From NCBI GenBank assembly GCA_017505525.1, contig JAFVPB010000035.1, forward strand, positions 1-38,180: DNA of 38,180 bases, read 5' to 3'. The first letter of the stretch is position 1; the number at the start of each line of letters is the position of its first letter. The notes under the pieces were generated by a model. The model ran no database searches. It was not told where the DNA came from and worked only from the letters and a program-made list of their open reading frames with translations. Source of the stretch: Clostridia bacterium. GTDB taxonomy: Bacteria; Bacillota; Clostridia; UMGS1883. A program made the translations under genes and the position numbers. This document shows, piece by piece, positions 25,225 through 33,059 of this stretch.

Positions 25225-25812
25225 ATGAAAGTTATAGCAGCAACAAAAAATAAAAATAAAATCCGTGAATTTAAAGAAATTTTACCTGATTTTGAAATAA
25301 TAAGTCAAGAAGAAGCGGGAATAGATATAGATGTGGAGGAAACAGGCGCCACTTTTGAAGAGAACTCAATGCTTAAGGCAAGTGCAATTTATGAAAAATC
25401 GGGGATTGCATCTATCGCAGATGACAGCGGTCTTGAAGTTTATGCTCTTAAAAATGCACCCGGGGTATATAGCGCTCGTTATGGCGGAGAAGGTCTCAGT
25501 GATGAAGAAAGAGTTGAGCTTTTACTTAAGAATATGAAAGATATTCCAAAAGAAGAGCGTGGTGCAAGATTCGTATGTGCAATAACTCTTGTTTCAGATG
25601 AAGGTGTTATTACAGCACGAGGAGAATGCGAGGGCGAGATTAATTATGCGCCGATAGGAGAAAATGGATTTGGATACGATCCTGTTTTCTATGTTGAAAA
25701 ATTTGATAAAACCACAGCACAGTTGCTTCCTGAAGAAAAGAATGCTATAAGCCACAGAGGAAAGGCACTTAGGGAATTTGTAAAAAAATTAAATGAAAAA
25801 CAAGGGGTGTAA
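25225..25812 (+). CDS. rdgB: XTP/dITP diphosphatase (RdgB/HAM1 family)
   Basis: 195-residue house-cleaning enzyme that hydrolyses dITP, XTP and related non-canonical purine nucleotides to monophosphates, protecting DNA and RNA. Family motifs are complete: AATKNKNKIREFKEIL at the N terminus, IADDSGLEVYALKNAPGVYS with the catalytic acids, the GFGYDPVFYV segment, and EKNAISHRGKALREF near the C terminus. The length is normal. It is the last gene of the operon from 22692. Its stop codon lies inside a hairpin that acts as the terminator of the convergent small gene. Confidence 0.95.
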   Translation: MKVIAATKNKNKIREFKEILPDFEIISQEEAGIDIDVEETGATFEENSMLKASAIYEKSGIASIADDSGLEVYALKNAPGVYSARYGGEGLSDEERVELLLKNMKDIPKEERGARFVCAITLVSDEGVITARGECEGEINYAPIGENGFGYDPVFYVEKFDKTTAQLLPEEKNAISHRGKALREFVKKLNEKQGV

Positions 25813-25824
25813 AACACCCCTTGT
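25789..25824 (-). terminator. Terminator of the small minus-strand gene, overlapping the rdgB stop
   Basis: ACAAGGGGTG (25800-25809) pairs with CACCCCTTGT (25815-25824) around TAAAA, ten perfect pairs. On the minus strand it continues into TTTTTCATTT, a usable U tract; on the plus strand no T run follows. The rdgB TAA is bases 25810-25812, within the loop. Confidence 0.75.
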
Positions 25825-25843
25825 ATACATCCGCTATAGGGAC

Positions 25844-25966
25844 TTAGCAGCCACAGCTACCGTTGCAACCATAGTTGTTTCCGCCACAAGCGCAGTTGAG
25901 TAAAAGAACAATGATGATTATCCAGATTATCCATTCGCAGCCGCAGTTATTATTACCGAAAAACAT
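25844..25966 (-). CDS. 40-residue Cys-rich single-pass membrane peptide
   Basis: The minus strand encodes a 40-residue peptide beginning MFFGNNNCGCEW, continuing with an Ile/Val/Leu-rich helix (residues 12-23), and ending in a Gly/Asn/Cys tail (NCACGGNNYGCNGSCGC). It has seven Cys. AAAGGAG lies seven bases before the ATG, and a hairpin plus U tract follows the stop, so the expression signals are complete. Short Cys- and Gly-rich peptides with one hydrophobic helix are widespread in spore-formers, some annotated YjcZ-like sporulation proteins. Membership here is inference. A -10-like TATACT lies at 26017-26022 on the minus strand, without a clear -35. Confidence 0.75.
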   Translation of the reverse strand: MFFGNNNCGCEWIIWIIIIVLLLNCACGGNNYGCNGSCGC

Positions 25967-26122
25967 AGTAGATCTCCTTTCAGATTCTATATATATTAAG
26001 TAGGTCGCCCTACATTAGTATAGTATGAAATATGTCGAATATTGTTCCTGCTTTTTATGATTATTTATAGAAAAACGGGAAATAATAGCGTTGTATTCCA
26101 AAAAAGAAAGGAAAATTTTATT

Positions 26123-26458
26123 ATGAAAAAACTTTTATGCTTAATTTTTGCGCTGACAATCCTTACAACTGCCTGCGGAAGAAACGATAACAACGAAAAC
26201 GACAATGTAAACGATAACTCAGGTAATACCACAATGACAGACAATGCCGATAAGAATAACGATGAAATGGGAAATGGCACAGCTGATGACGAAGATGGCA
26301 TACTAGATGACGAAGATATGGATGATAACGATAGTATGCTGGAAGATGCAACAGATGGTTTGGCAGAGGGAACACAGGATATAACAAACGGAGCAAAGAA
26401 TGTTGTCGACGATGCGGCCCGTGGTGTGCAGAACACGGTGGACGATATGACCAAATAA
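26123..26458 (+). CDS. Small acidic Asn/Asp-rich putative lipoprotein
   Basis: 111-residue exported protein. A basic-hydrophobic leader (MKKLLCLIFALTILTTACG) ends in a lipobox-like TTAC with Cys at residue 18, so lipidation is likely though the box is not perfect. The mature part is low-complexity and strongly acidic (runs of D, N, E), finishing with an amphipathic segment (TNGAKNVVDDAARGVQNTVDD). No enzyme motif; the function is unknown. The longer frame from 26042 is rejected because GAAAGGA lies upstream of 26123 and the extra residues do not look like part of a leader. The region 25967-26122 between it and the divergent Cys-rich gene holds an inverted GTAGG/CCTAC repeat (about 26000-26013) but no convincing plus-strand promoter. 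Confidence 0.72.
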   Translation: MKKLLCLIFALTILTTACGRNDNNENDNVNDNSGNTTMTDNADKNNDEMGNGTADDEDGILDDEDMDDNDSMLEDATDGLAEGTQDITNGAKNVVDDAARGVQNTVDDMTK

Positions 26459-26465
26459 CTATAAA

Positions 26466-26493
26466 AAAGATGTTTGAAAAAAACATCTTTCTA
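26466..26493. terminator. Terminator after the acidic lipoprotein
   Basis: AAAGATGTTT (26466-26475) pairs with AAACATCTTT (26481-26490). The plus-strand U tract is short (TTTCT). The minus-strand one (CTTTTTT) is better, but no minus-strand gene needs it. Confidence 0.6.
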
Positions 26494-26525
26494 CATATAG
26501 GGAAAATAGAATAAGGAGGAAAAGA

Positions 26526-27782
26526 ATGATTAAGGAAAGTTTAAAAAAGGGAATTAACCTTTATATGATAAAAGACAGTAAGTTTAAATCTTTCAGAGCT
26601 TGCGTTATGATTCACCGCAATCTTATAAAGGAAGAGGTAACGCTCAATACTCTTTTGGCAGCAGTTCTCAGAATGCAATGTGAAAAATACAATACCTTTG
26701 AAGAAATATCAACTGAACTTGAAAATCTCTATGGTGCTGATATGATTGCGCGTGCGAGTAAATACGGCGAGAATCAGATTATAAAAATCGGTATTCAGGC
26801 ACCGTGCGACAGCGCTATAGGTGAAAAGGGTAATTTTAATAAAGCAATAAAGCTTCTTGAGAATCTTGCTTTCCATTCAGGAAACGGAAAAACGTTTTCA
26901 AAAGAGATTATAGATACCGAAAAAAAGAACATAGAGGATGCAATTTTATCGCAGAAAAACGATAAACGTACCTACAGCACATTAAGGCTCCAGGAAGAAA
27001 TGTGCAAAAACGAGCCATATGGTATTAATCCAATGGGTTATATTGATAAACTTGGCGAAATTGATTCTGAAAAACTGTGGAAACACTATAATTTTGTTCT
27101 TCAAAGCAGTAAAATAGATATAATTTTTACAGGGAATTTTGACGAAAACGAGGCACGGGAATGTGCAAGAAGTTTTTGTGAAAATCTTTCCGAAAGAGAA
27201 GTAACTTTCGATAAAACAGAAAATATAAAAGCAGTTGACGAAGTTAAAACAGTAACGGACAAAATGGATGTTACTCAGGGAAAACTTTGCATGGGATTTC
27301 GCACAAGCGAAAACATTAAAAGCGAAAAATATGCTCAGGCAGTTTTATATAATACAATTTTTGGAGGAAGTGCCACAAGTAAGCTTTTTAACAATGTGAG
27401 AGAAAAGCTAAGCCTTTGCTACTATGTTTCAAGTAATCTCGACAGATTAAAGGAGATAATGATAGTGCGCAGCGGCGTGGAGTTTGAAAACTTTAAAAAA
27501 GCATACGATGAAATTCTTTCTCAACAAAAGGATATGTGTGAAGGTAATTTTACAACTGAAGACATAGATGCTGCTAAGAAATATCTTATTGGAGCATATA
27601 ATTCAAATTACGATAGTCTGGGAGCAACAGAGGAATACTATACAATGCAGCTTCTTCTGGGAACTGATATATCAATAAAGGAAATGACCGATTCAATTGA
27701 AAAAGTAACAAAAGATGAAATTGTAGCTGTTGCAAATTCAATGCAGCTTGATACAGTGTATTACCTTGACAGAGAGGAGTGA
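26526..27782 (+). CDS. yfmF: YfmF-like M16 peptidase homologue, non-catalytic partner
   Basis: 418-residue protein of the insulinase (M16) superfamily. The fold is recognisable from its N-terminal KKGINLYMIKDSKFKSF region, the ENLYGADM segment, and the C-terminal half (LCMGFRT, TIFGGSATSKLFNNVREKLSLCYYVSS). The zinc motif HxxEH is absent, as in the non-catalytic half of M16 heterodimers. Its partner follows immediately with an intact site. In Bacillus subtilis the YfmF/YfmH pair (ymfF, ymfH) is needed for the 5-aminopentanol modification of elongation factor P; the mechanism is not settled. First gene of an operon, preceded by AAGGAGG. Confidence 0.88.
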   Translation: MIKESLKKGINLYMIKDSKFKSFRACVMIHRNLIKEEVTLNTLLAAVLRMQCEKYNTFEEISTELENLYGADMIARASKYGENQIIKIGIQAPCDSAIGEKGNFNKAIKLLENLAFHSGNGKTFSKEIIDTEKKNIEDAILSQKNDKRTYSTLRLQEEMCKNEPYGINPMGYIDKLGEIDSEKLWKHYNFVLQSSKIDIIFTGNFDENEARECARSFCENLSEREVTFDKTENIKAVDEVKTVTDKMDVTQGKLCMGFRTSENIKSEKYAQAVLYNTIFGGSATSKLFNNVREKLSLCYYVSSNLDRLKEIMIVRSGVEFENFKKAYDEILSQQKDMCEGNFTTEDIDAAKKYLIGAYNSNYDSLGATEEYYTMQLLLGTDISIKEMTDSIEKVTKDEIVAVANSMQLDTVYYLDREE

Positions 27783-27787
27783 AATGT

Positions 27788-29077
27788 GTGAATTTCGTTG
27801 AAGAATACAATTATGAATTAAAAGAAACTATATTTAAGGCAAAGCATAAAAGCGGACTTAGCATTATTCTTATAAAAAAACCGGGATTTAAAAAGAGCTA
27901 TGCAACATTCAGCACAAAATATGGTTCTATAAACACAGAGTTTGTTGTTCCTGGTGAGAGTGAAAGCACAAAAGTGATCGATGGAATAGCACATTTTCTC
28001 GAACATAAGGTTTTTGAACAACCCGACGGAACAAATGCTTTCAATCAGTTTTCTCTTTATGGTGCAAATGCAAATGCTTTTACAAGCTTTGGCGTAACCA
28101 ACTATCTTTTCAGTGCAACGGATTATTTTTATGAAAATCTGGAAATCCTTTTGAAATTTGTGCAAACTCCTTATTTTACGGAAGAAAATGTTGAAAAAGA
28201 AAAAGGCATTATAGCTCAGGAAATAAAGATGTATGAAGATGATGCAGAGCAGACTTGCTATTATAATTGCCTTGAGGGAATGTATTACAACCATCCTGTA
28301 AAGACAAAAATAGCGGGAAGTGTGGAGGAAATAATGAAAACCACGCCCGAGCTTTTATACAAATGCTACAACACTTTCTATCATCCTTCTAATATGGCGG
28401 TTATCTGTGTGGGCGACCTTGATGAAAATAGATTAGGCGAAATTGTTGAAAAATGCATAGATAAAGAAGCGCCAAGCGGAAAAATCACACAGGTTTTCCC
28501 GAATGAGAAGAAAGGATCTAAAGAAAAAAGGGTAGAGGCGCATTTTGATATTCCTATGCCTATGTTTATGCTTGGATTTAAAGATTCTGATGAAGCTTTA
28601 AGCGGCGAAGAACTTTTAAAACGCGATATTCTTACAAGTGCTCTTTTAAGAACGCTTTTTGGAAAGAGCAGTAAATTTTTTGCAAGACTCTATGAAAAGG
28701 GAATAATTAATAAAAGCTTTTGTGCTTTCTATGAATATGAAGATAGCTGTGCATATGCAGCCTTTTCGGGAGATTGTCCGAATCCTGATGAAGTAGCGGA
28801 AAATATATTCATTGAAATAGAAAATACAATTAAAACCGGAATTAACAAGGATGATTTCGAGCGCGCAAAAAAGGTTCTTTTAGGCAACTTTATCTCTATG
28901 CTTGATTCTACAGAAAACCTCGGGAACGAGTATATGTTTGCTTACCATCGTGGTATAGACTTGTTTGATTATCCAAGGATTTCCAAGGAAATTACAACAG
29001 AAGAAGCAGAAAAAAGACTTAAAGAATTATTTGCAAAGGAGAATAGCACTCTTAGTGTGGTGCTGCCTAAAAAATGA
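27788..29077 (+). CDS. yfmH: YfmH-like M16 zinc peptidase, catalytic partner
   Basis: 429-residue M16 peptidase. The zinc site is complete: H69-F-L-E72-H73 (HFLEH), followed 76 residues later by the third ligand E150 (IKMYEDD), the exact HxxEH(X)76E spacing of the family. The C-terminal half provides the usual substrate-binding region with SALLRTLFGKSSKFFARLYEKG. The start is ambiguous: a GTG at 27779 overlaps the Shine-Dalgarno GAGGAG, so I prefer the GTG at 27788, eight bases after it. It is tightly linked to yfmF and overlaps lgt by four bases. Role inferred from Bacillus: EF-P modification together with YfmF. A processing role on a peptide cannot be excluded. Confidence 0.87.
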   Translation: MNFVEEYNYELKETIFKAKHKSGLSIILIKKPGFKKSYATFSTKYGSINTEFVVPGESESTKVIDGIAHFLEHKVFEQPDGTNAFNQFSLYGANANAFTSFGVTNYLFSATDYFYENLEILLKFVQTPYFTEENVEKEKGIIAQEIKMYEDDAEQTCYYNCLEGMYYNHPVKTKIAGSVEEIMKTTPELLYKCYNTFYHPSNMAVICVGDLDENRLGEIVEKCIDKEAPSGKITQVFPNEKKGSKEKRVEAHFDIPMPMFMLGFKDSDEALSGEELLKRDILTSALLRTLFGKSSKFFARLYEKGIINKSFCAFYEYEDSCAYAAFSGDCPNPDEVAENIFIEIENTIKTGINKDDFERAKKVLLGNFISMLDSTENLGNEYMFAYHRGIDLFDYPRISKEITTEEAEKRLKELFAKENSTLSVVLPKK

Positions 29078-29871
29078 TGAATAATATAGAGTTTCCAGCA
29101 GTTGGAATCAAATTTAATATCGATCCCATTTTAATCCATTATAAAAATGGTGGGGGAATACACTGGTACGGAATAATTATAGCTTTGGGTGTTTTACTTG
29201 CAGTGCTTTATTCAAGGTATGTTGCCGCGCGTGAAAATGAAAACAAGGATGTTATTGTTGATTTGGTTTTGTATGCCATTCCTGTATCAGTTGTTTTTGC
29301 GCGTACATATTACGTGATTTTCTCATGGGACAGTTACAAGGACAATTTTATTGATGTCTTTAAAATATGGGAAGGCGGTATAGCAATATATGGTGCAATA
29401 ATCGGTGCCGTGCTTACTGCATTCGTTTTTTTCAAAATTAAGAAAATGAATGTTCTTAAAATGTTTGATATATGTTCGCTTGGACTTATAATCGGGCAAA
29501 TAATTGGCAGATGGGGAAACTTTGTAAACGGAGAGGCACACGGTAGAGAGTGTAACTTTCCATGGGGCATGACCATAAATGGAAAAGGACCTTTTCATCC
29601 CACTTTTCTTTATGAATCATTATGGAACTTATTGGGTTTTATAATTCTCTCGCATCTCAATAAAAAACGCCCATTTTACGGCTTTACTTTTTTTATGTAT
29701 GTGGCGTGGTACGGCTTGGGAAGATTCTTTATAGAGGCGTTGAGAACAGACAGCCTTTATCTTGGTCCGATAAGAGTTTCCCAATTGGTGGGAGGTATAT
29801 GTGTTGTGGTAGGAACGGTATTTTTGATTGTTCTGCATAAAAAATCAAGAAAAGATGATAAAATTTCCTGA
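29074..29871 (+). CDS. lgt: Prolipoprotein diacylglyceryl transferase
   Basis: 265-residue polytopic membrane enzyme that transfers diacylglyceryl from phosphatidylglycerol to the lipobox Cys of prolipoproteins, the first step of lipoprotein maturation. About seven membrane segments are visible. The signature GRWGNFVNGEAHG (residues 145-157) is intact, with an IHWYGIIIALG segment near the start. It overlaps the end of yfmH (ATGATGA) without a clear Shine-Dalgarno, so translation is likely coupled; the start may be either of two adjacent ATGs. Lipoproteins encoded at 7384 and 26123 are plausible substrates. No lspA is present here. Confidence 0.95.
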   Translation: MMNNIEFPAVGIKFNIDPILIHYKNGGGIHWYGIIIALGVLLAVLYSRYVAARENENKDVIVDLVLYAIPVSVVFARTYYVIFSWDSYKDNFIDVFKIWEGGIAIYGAIIGAVLTAFVFFKIKKMNVLKMFDICSLGLIIGQIIGRWGNFVNGEAHGRECNFPWGMTINGKGPFHPTFLYESLWNLLGFIILSHLNKKRPFYGFTFFMYVAWYGLGRFFIEALRTDSLYLGPIRVSQLVGGICVVVGTVFLIVLHKKSRKDDKIS

Positions 29872-29899
29872 TTGTGCAAAAATTTAAAAAAATACTGTA

Positions 29900-29928
29900 T
29901 TGACTTATGACATAGGAAAAGGTAAAAT
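29900..29928 (+). promoter_or_regulatory. Sigma-A promoter of the 991-residue SLH protein
   Basis: TTGACT (29900-29905), 17 bases, TAAAAT (29923-29928). It gives a start near 29935 and a leader of about 45 bases. Confidence 0.82.
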
Positions 29929-29980
29929 ATATATAAGTGGTATTATGGACTACAATTTATAAAAACAAAGGAGAGACAAT

Positions 29981-32956
29981 ATGAAAAAGTTTTTTTCGGT
30001 TTTGATTGCAGTTACAATGATTCTTTCGTCATTTGTATCTTTTGCAGCAGAAACTACAAATACAACCACAGATGCTGCGATTAATCTGCAGTTCAGCGAT
30101 GTTGAAAAGGGAAGCGTGGTTGAGGAGGCTGTTGAAAATCTTGTTGCCAATAATATTATCAACGGCTATCCCGACGGAACTTTTAAACCTAACGGTGATA
30201 TTACGCGTGCTGAATTTGCGGCAGTTATTGCAAGATTTAAAGGAATAGCAACCAATCTTTCAGAAGATGCTGTAACAGGGTTTAGCGATCTTGATAGCGA
30301 CGATTCATATAAATGGGCACGTCCTTATGTTAAAGCAGCGGTAGATTCGGGGATTATCAATGGCTTTGAAGATGGAACTTTCAGAGCAAGTGAATATGTT
30401 ACATATGAACAGGCTGTAAAGATGATAGTATGTGCTATTGATTATCATGCAATGGCAAACAGCGAATTAACAAGACTTAAAATGCTTGATTCATCTGTAA
30501 GATGGTCGGCAGGTTATATATCAGCTGCAAGTAAAATAGGTGTATCTAAAAATGCATTGATGTCAGATGTTACACAGCCCGCTAACCGTGGTTTGGTTGC
30601 GATTCTTACCAATAATGCATTTTCAGCGCCTAAAGTAGATGTTACTACAGATAAGCAAGGTAATGTGAGCTACTCTCCATCCACAGGTGGAGGTTCTTCA
30701 GGCGGAGACAGAAGTGATACCCAGGAAATGATTAAGGGTATTGTTACAGCTACTAAATACACTTCTTTAGATGGCCAGGATTCCGGTCTTAAAAACAGAG
30801 AAATTAAAATTGGCGACAAGGTGTATGAGGTTGAAAGAGAGCTTAATGATAAACTGAACTACCTTGATCTTATAGGTAACCGTGTTACGGCATATTACTC
30901 GAAGAGCGACGGAGAAATCAGCTCTATAAAAGTAACTACAAATGAAAAGTATATTGTTCGGATTGAAGAAGAAGATCTGGTAAGACCGTTTGTGGCAGAG
31001 GAAATCAAACATCTTGATAGTGAACTTAAAAATAAATCAGAAGAGATGAATGGTTATAAGTTTATCTATAATGGAAAATATATCCCTGATGCTACATTTG
31101 ATATGTTTGATCTTGATGGTGAGTATCCATTTAAAAATGGTTCTTTAGAAATTATAAAGGATTCATCATCAAAAGTTGTAAAAATAACAAGTTTTGACGT
31201 TTTTGTTGTTAGGAGATTTGATTCTTCAAACAAAAAAGTAACTTTCAGATACAAGAAAAAATACAATGGACAGGATTATTATGAGTTTCCTTCAAGACCA
31301 AGTGAACGTCCTGTGATTTACAAAAATGGTAAGCAAACAGATCTTGACGAGCTAACTCTTAAAGACTACGATGTTATAAATCTTATGGAGTCGCCCAAGG
31401 AGACTGTTGGAGAGCATGCAAAATTAATGTATGTTACTTCTGGAGGAAAAACGGGAGAAGTTGAAGAAGAACTTATAGATTCCCGTGAAATTCAAATAGG
31501 CGGAAGGATTTACTATCTTACGAATGATTATGCAAACTATGAGCCTCAGTCTACAGGCGACGAAGAAAAACCGTCATTCAGAATAGAAGATAAGTATAAT
31601 TTCTTTGTTGATTACACAGGACAGATTGCAGCAATAAAATATAGCGCAGCAACAACTGTAACAAACTATAAATACGGTTATCTTATTATAGCTGACAATT
31701 CTGAAGAAACCTGCAGAATTCGTTATATTGATGAAAACGGTAACGCGCAGAACAGAAACTTAAAGAGCAAAATAGAACTTGATGGTAAAGAAGTAAATGC
31801 AAGTGCTGCAGTAAACTCACTTATAAGAAGTGCAAAAGAGGCGAACAGAGCATATAATGCAAGGGTAGAAGCTGACGAAAAGTGGAATGCGAGTCCTCTC
31901 AGCGGCGATTATTATGCACAACCAATAAGAATTTCTTTAACAGGTGCTATGGTTGATGGAATTGATACCGTTCTTAAGGGAGAAGGCGGTCCGGAAGATT
32001 TGCTTAACTGTGTTACAAGTCTTGAAAGTGGAAAAGTATCTGTTAATACAACAACAGCAGGCTCAAGCAGCGTTAACAGTTCCACCAAGATTCTTTATGT
32101 TCCTGATGACAGAACAGATTCTGCTGCCTATCGTTCATTGTCGAATTCAGAGGCATTTAGTATTAATAAGAAGAGATATGTGGAAGTGTTTACAACAACA
32201 GGTACTGCTGCATATATTCTTGTATATCAAACTAATCCTCTTCACGAATTCAAGGGAACATCTCCTTATATGATGGTTTCGTTTATAGATAAGAACGGAG
32301 ACTTTATAAACGGTTACGGAAGCTCTACCGGTGAAACTGCCGAAAAGCTTATTATAGCAGACTCTGATAATTTCAAAACAGATATTGATCCTGCGTGTGT
32401 TGCTGTAAGTGATTTGAATAAGGGCGATGTAATTCAGTATGTTCTTGATACGAAAAGATCACCTCATGAGGTTGTCGCTATAAGACGTATTTATAATGCA
32501 GCGAATCCGTCGCAGGCAGTGCCGGTTGAGGAGGTTGATCTTGCTAAAGCCAACAGATATTGTGATTACAGTGTAGGAAATACTTATCTTAGAGCTTCTT
32601 ACGGTTCTCTTTTATACGATTATGCATTGAACGAGAGTGGAAAGGTAAGATTCACATGGTTTATCAAGGAGGATTCAAACGAGCTTCCAAAGGAAAGTGT
32701 TGAAGGAACAATAGCATTTAATGTATCAGGCAAAAATCTTATAGAGTTTAACGGAAGTGAAGTCAAAAAACTTAACTCGTTAGGTTCAATTGCAACAATG
32801 GATGAATCTAATCCTTCAGAGGTTTTGATTATGTCTTCAAGTATTGCAAACAACTCTGCTGCAGGATGTGTATTTGTATTTAATACGAAGCCGGTTGTTG
32901 ATAATGATGATGACGAACCTACAGACGAAGACTCTACTGAAGGGAAAACAGAATAA
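29981..32956 (+). CDS. SLH-domain surface protein, probable S-layer component
   Basis: 991-residue exported protein. Signal peptide (1-22, VSFAAE), then three N-terminal SLH domains (about 35-78, 93-145 and 150-215) with textbook cores such as NNIINGYPDGTFKPNGDITRAEFA, which bind secondary wall polymer. A Gly/Ser linker (STGGGSSGGD, about 228-240) leads into 730 residues of beta-rich sequence without catalytic motifs. The C-terminal tail is very acidic (DNDDDEPTDEDSTEG). It shares internal motifs (KIELDGKE, F-x-x-D-x-x-G-x-I-A) with the SLH protein at 18609. Its own strong promoter, a good Shine-Dalgarno (AAGGAGAG) and a strong terminator suggest abundant expression, in keeping with an S-layer-type protein. 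Confidence 0.85.
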   Translation: MKKFFSVLIAVTMILSSFVSFAAETTNTTTDAAINLQFSDVEKGSVVEEAVENLVANNIINGYPDGTFKPNGDITRAEFAAVIARFKGIATNLSEDAVTGFSDLDSDDSYKWARPYVKAAVDSGIINGFEDGTFRASEYVTYEQAVKMIVCAIDYHAMANSELTRLKMLDSSVRWSAGYISAASKIGVSKNALMSDVTQPANRGLVAILTNNAFSAPKVDVTTDKQGNVSYSPSTGGGSSGGDRSDTQEMIKGIVTATKYTSLDGQDSGLKNREIKIGDKVYEVERELNDKLNYLDLIGNRVTAYYSKSDGEISSIKVTTNEKYIVRIEEEDLVRPFVAEEIKHLDSELKNKSEEMNGYKFIYNGKYIPDATFDMFDLDGEYPFKNGSLEIIKDSSSKVVKITSFDVFVVRRFDSSNKKVTFRYKKKYNGQDYYEFPSRPSERPVIYKNGKQTDLDELTLKDYDVINLMESPKETVGEHAKLMYVTSGGKTGEVEEELIDSREIQIGGRIYYLTNDYANYEPQSTGDEEKPSFRIEDKYNFFVDYTGQIAAIKYSAATTVTNYKYGYLIIADNSEETCRIRYIDENGNAQNRNLKSKIELDGKEVNASAAVNSLIRSAKEANRAYNARVEADEKWNASPLSGDYYAQPIRISLTGAMVDGIDTVLKGEGGPEDLLNCVTSLESGKVSVNTTTAGSSSVNSSTKILYVPDDRTDSAAYRSLSNSEAFSINKKRYVEVFTTTGTAAYILVYQTNPLHEFKGTSPYMMVSFIDKNGDFINGYGSSTGETAEKLIIADSDNFKTDIDPACVAVSDLNKGDVIQYVLDTKRSPHEVVAIRRIYNAANPSQAVPVEEVDLAKANRYCDYSVGNTYLRASYGSLLYDYALNESGKVRFTWFIKEDSNELPKESVEGTIAFNVSGKNLIEFNGSEVKKLNSLGSIATMDESNPSEVLIMSSSIANNSAAGCVFVFNTKPVVDNDDDEPTDEDSTEGKTE

Positions 32957-32957
32957 T

Positions 32958-32996
32958 AAAAAAGCTTTTGCGTTTTTCAACGCAAAAGCTTTTTTA
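32958..32996 (+). terminator. Strong terminator after the SLH protein
   Basis: AAAAAAGCTTTTGCG (32958-32972) pairs perfectly with its complement (32981-32995) around TTTTTCAA, with T-rich sequence built into the stem. It begins two bases after the stop codon. Confidence 0.9.
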
Positions 32997-32999
32997 CTC

Positions 33000-33028
33000 T
33001 TTACCTATTTGTTTTTTAGTGGTATAAT
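33000..33028 (+). promoter_or_regulatory. Promoter of the ispG-polC operon
   Basis: TTTACC (33000-33005), 17 bases, TATAAT (33023-33028) with an extended TGG just before the -10. The start would be about 25 bases before the ispG ATG. Confidence 0.75.
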
Positions 33029-33059
33029 ATAATTCATATCAGGGAGAGGGGGATAAAGT

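Noticed and set aside
26065-26454. Minus-strand Ser-rich frame of 129 codons opposite the acidic lipoprotein
   Set aside because: Low-complexity Ser is simply the reverse reading of Asp/Asn-rich codons; the plus-strand leader with a lipobox is the better gene.
27818-28294. Minus-strand frame of 158 codons inside yfmH
   Set aside because: Overlaps the zinc-site region of a clear M16 peptidase; no start signals.
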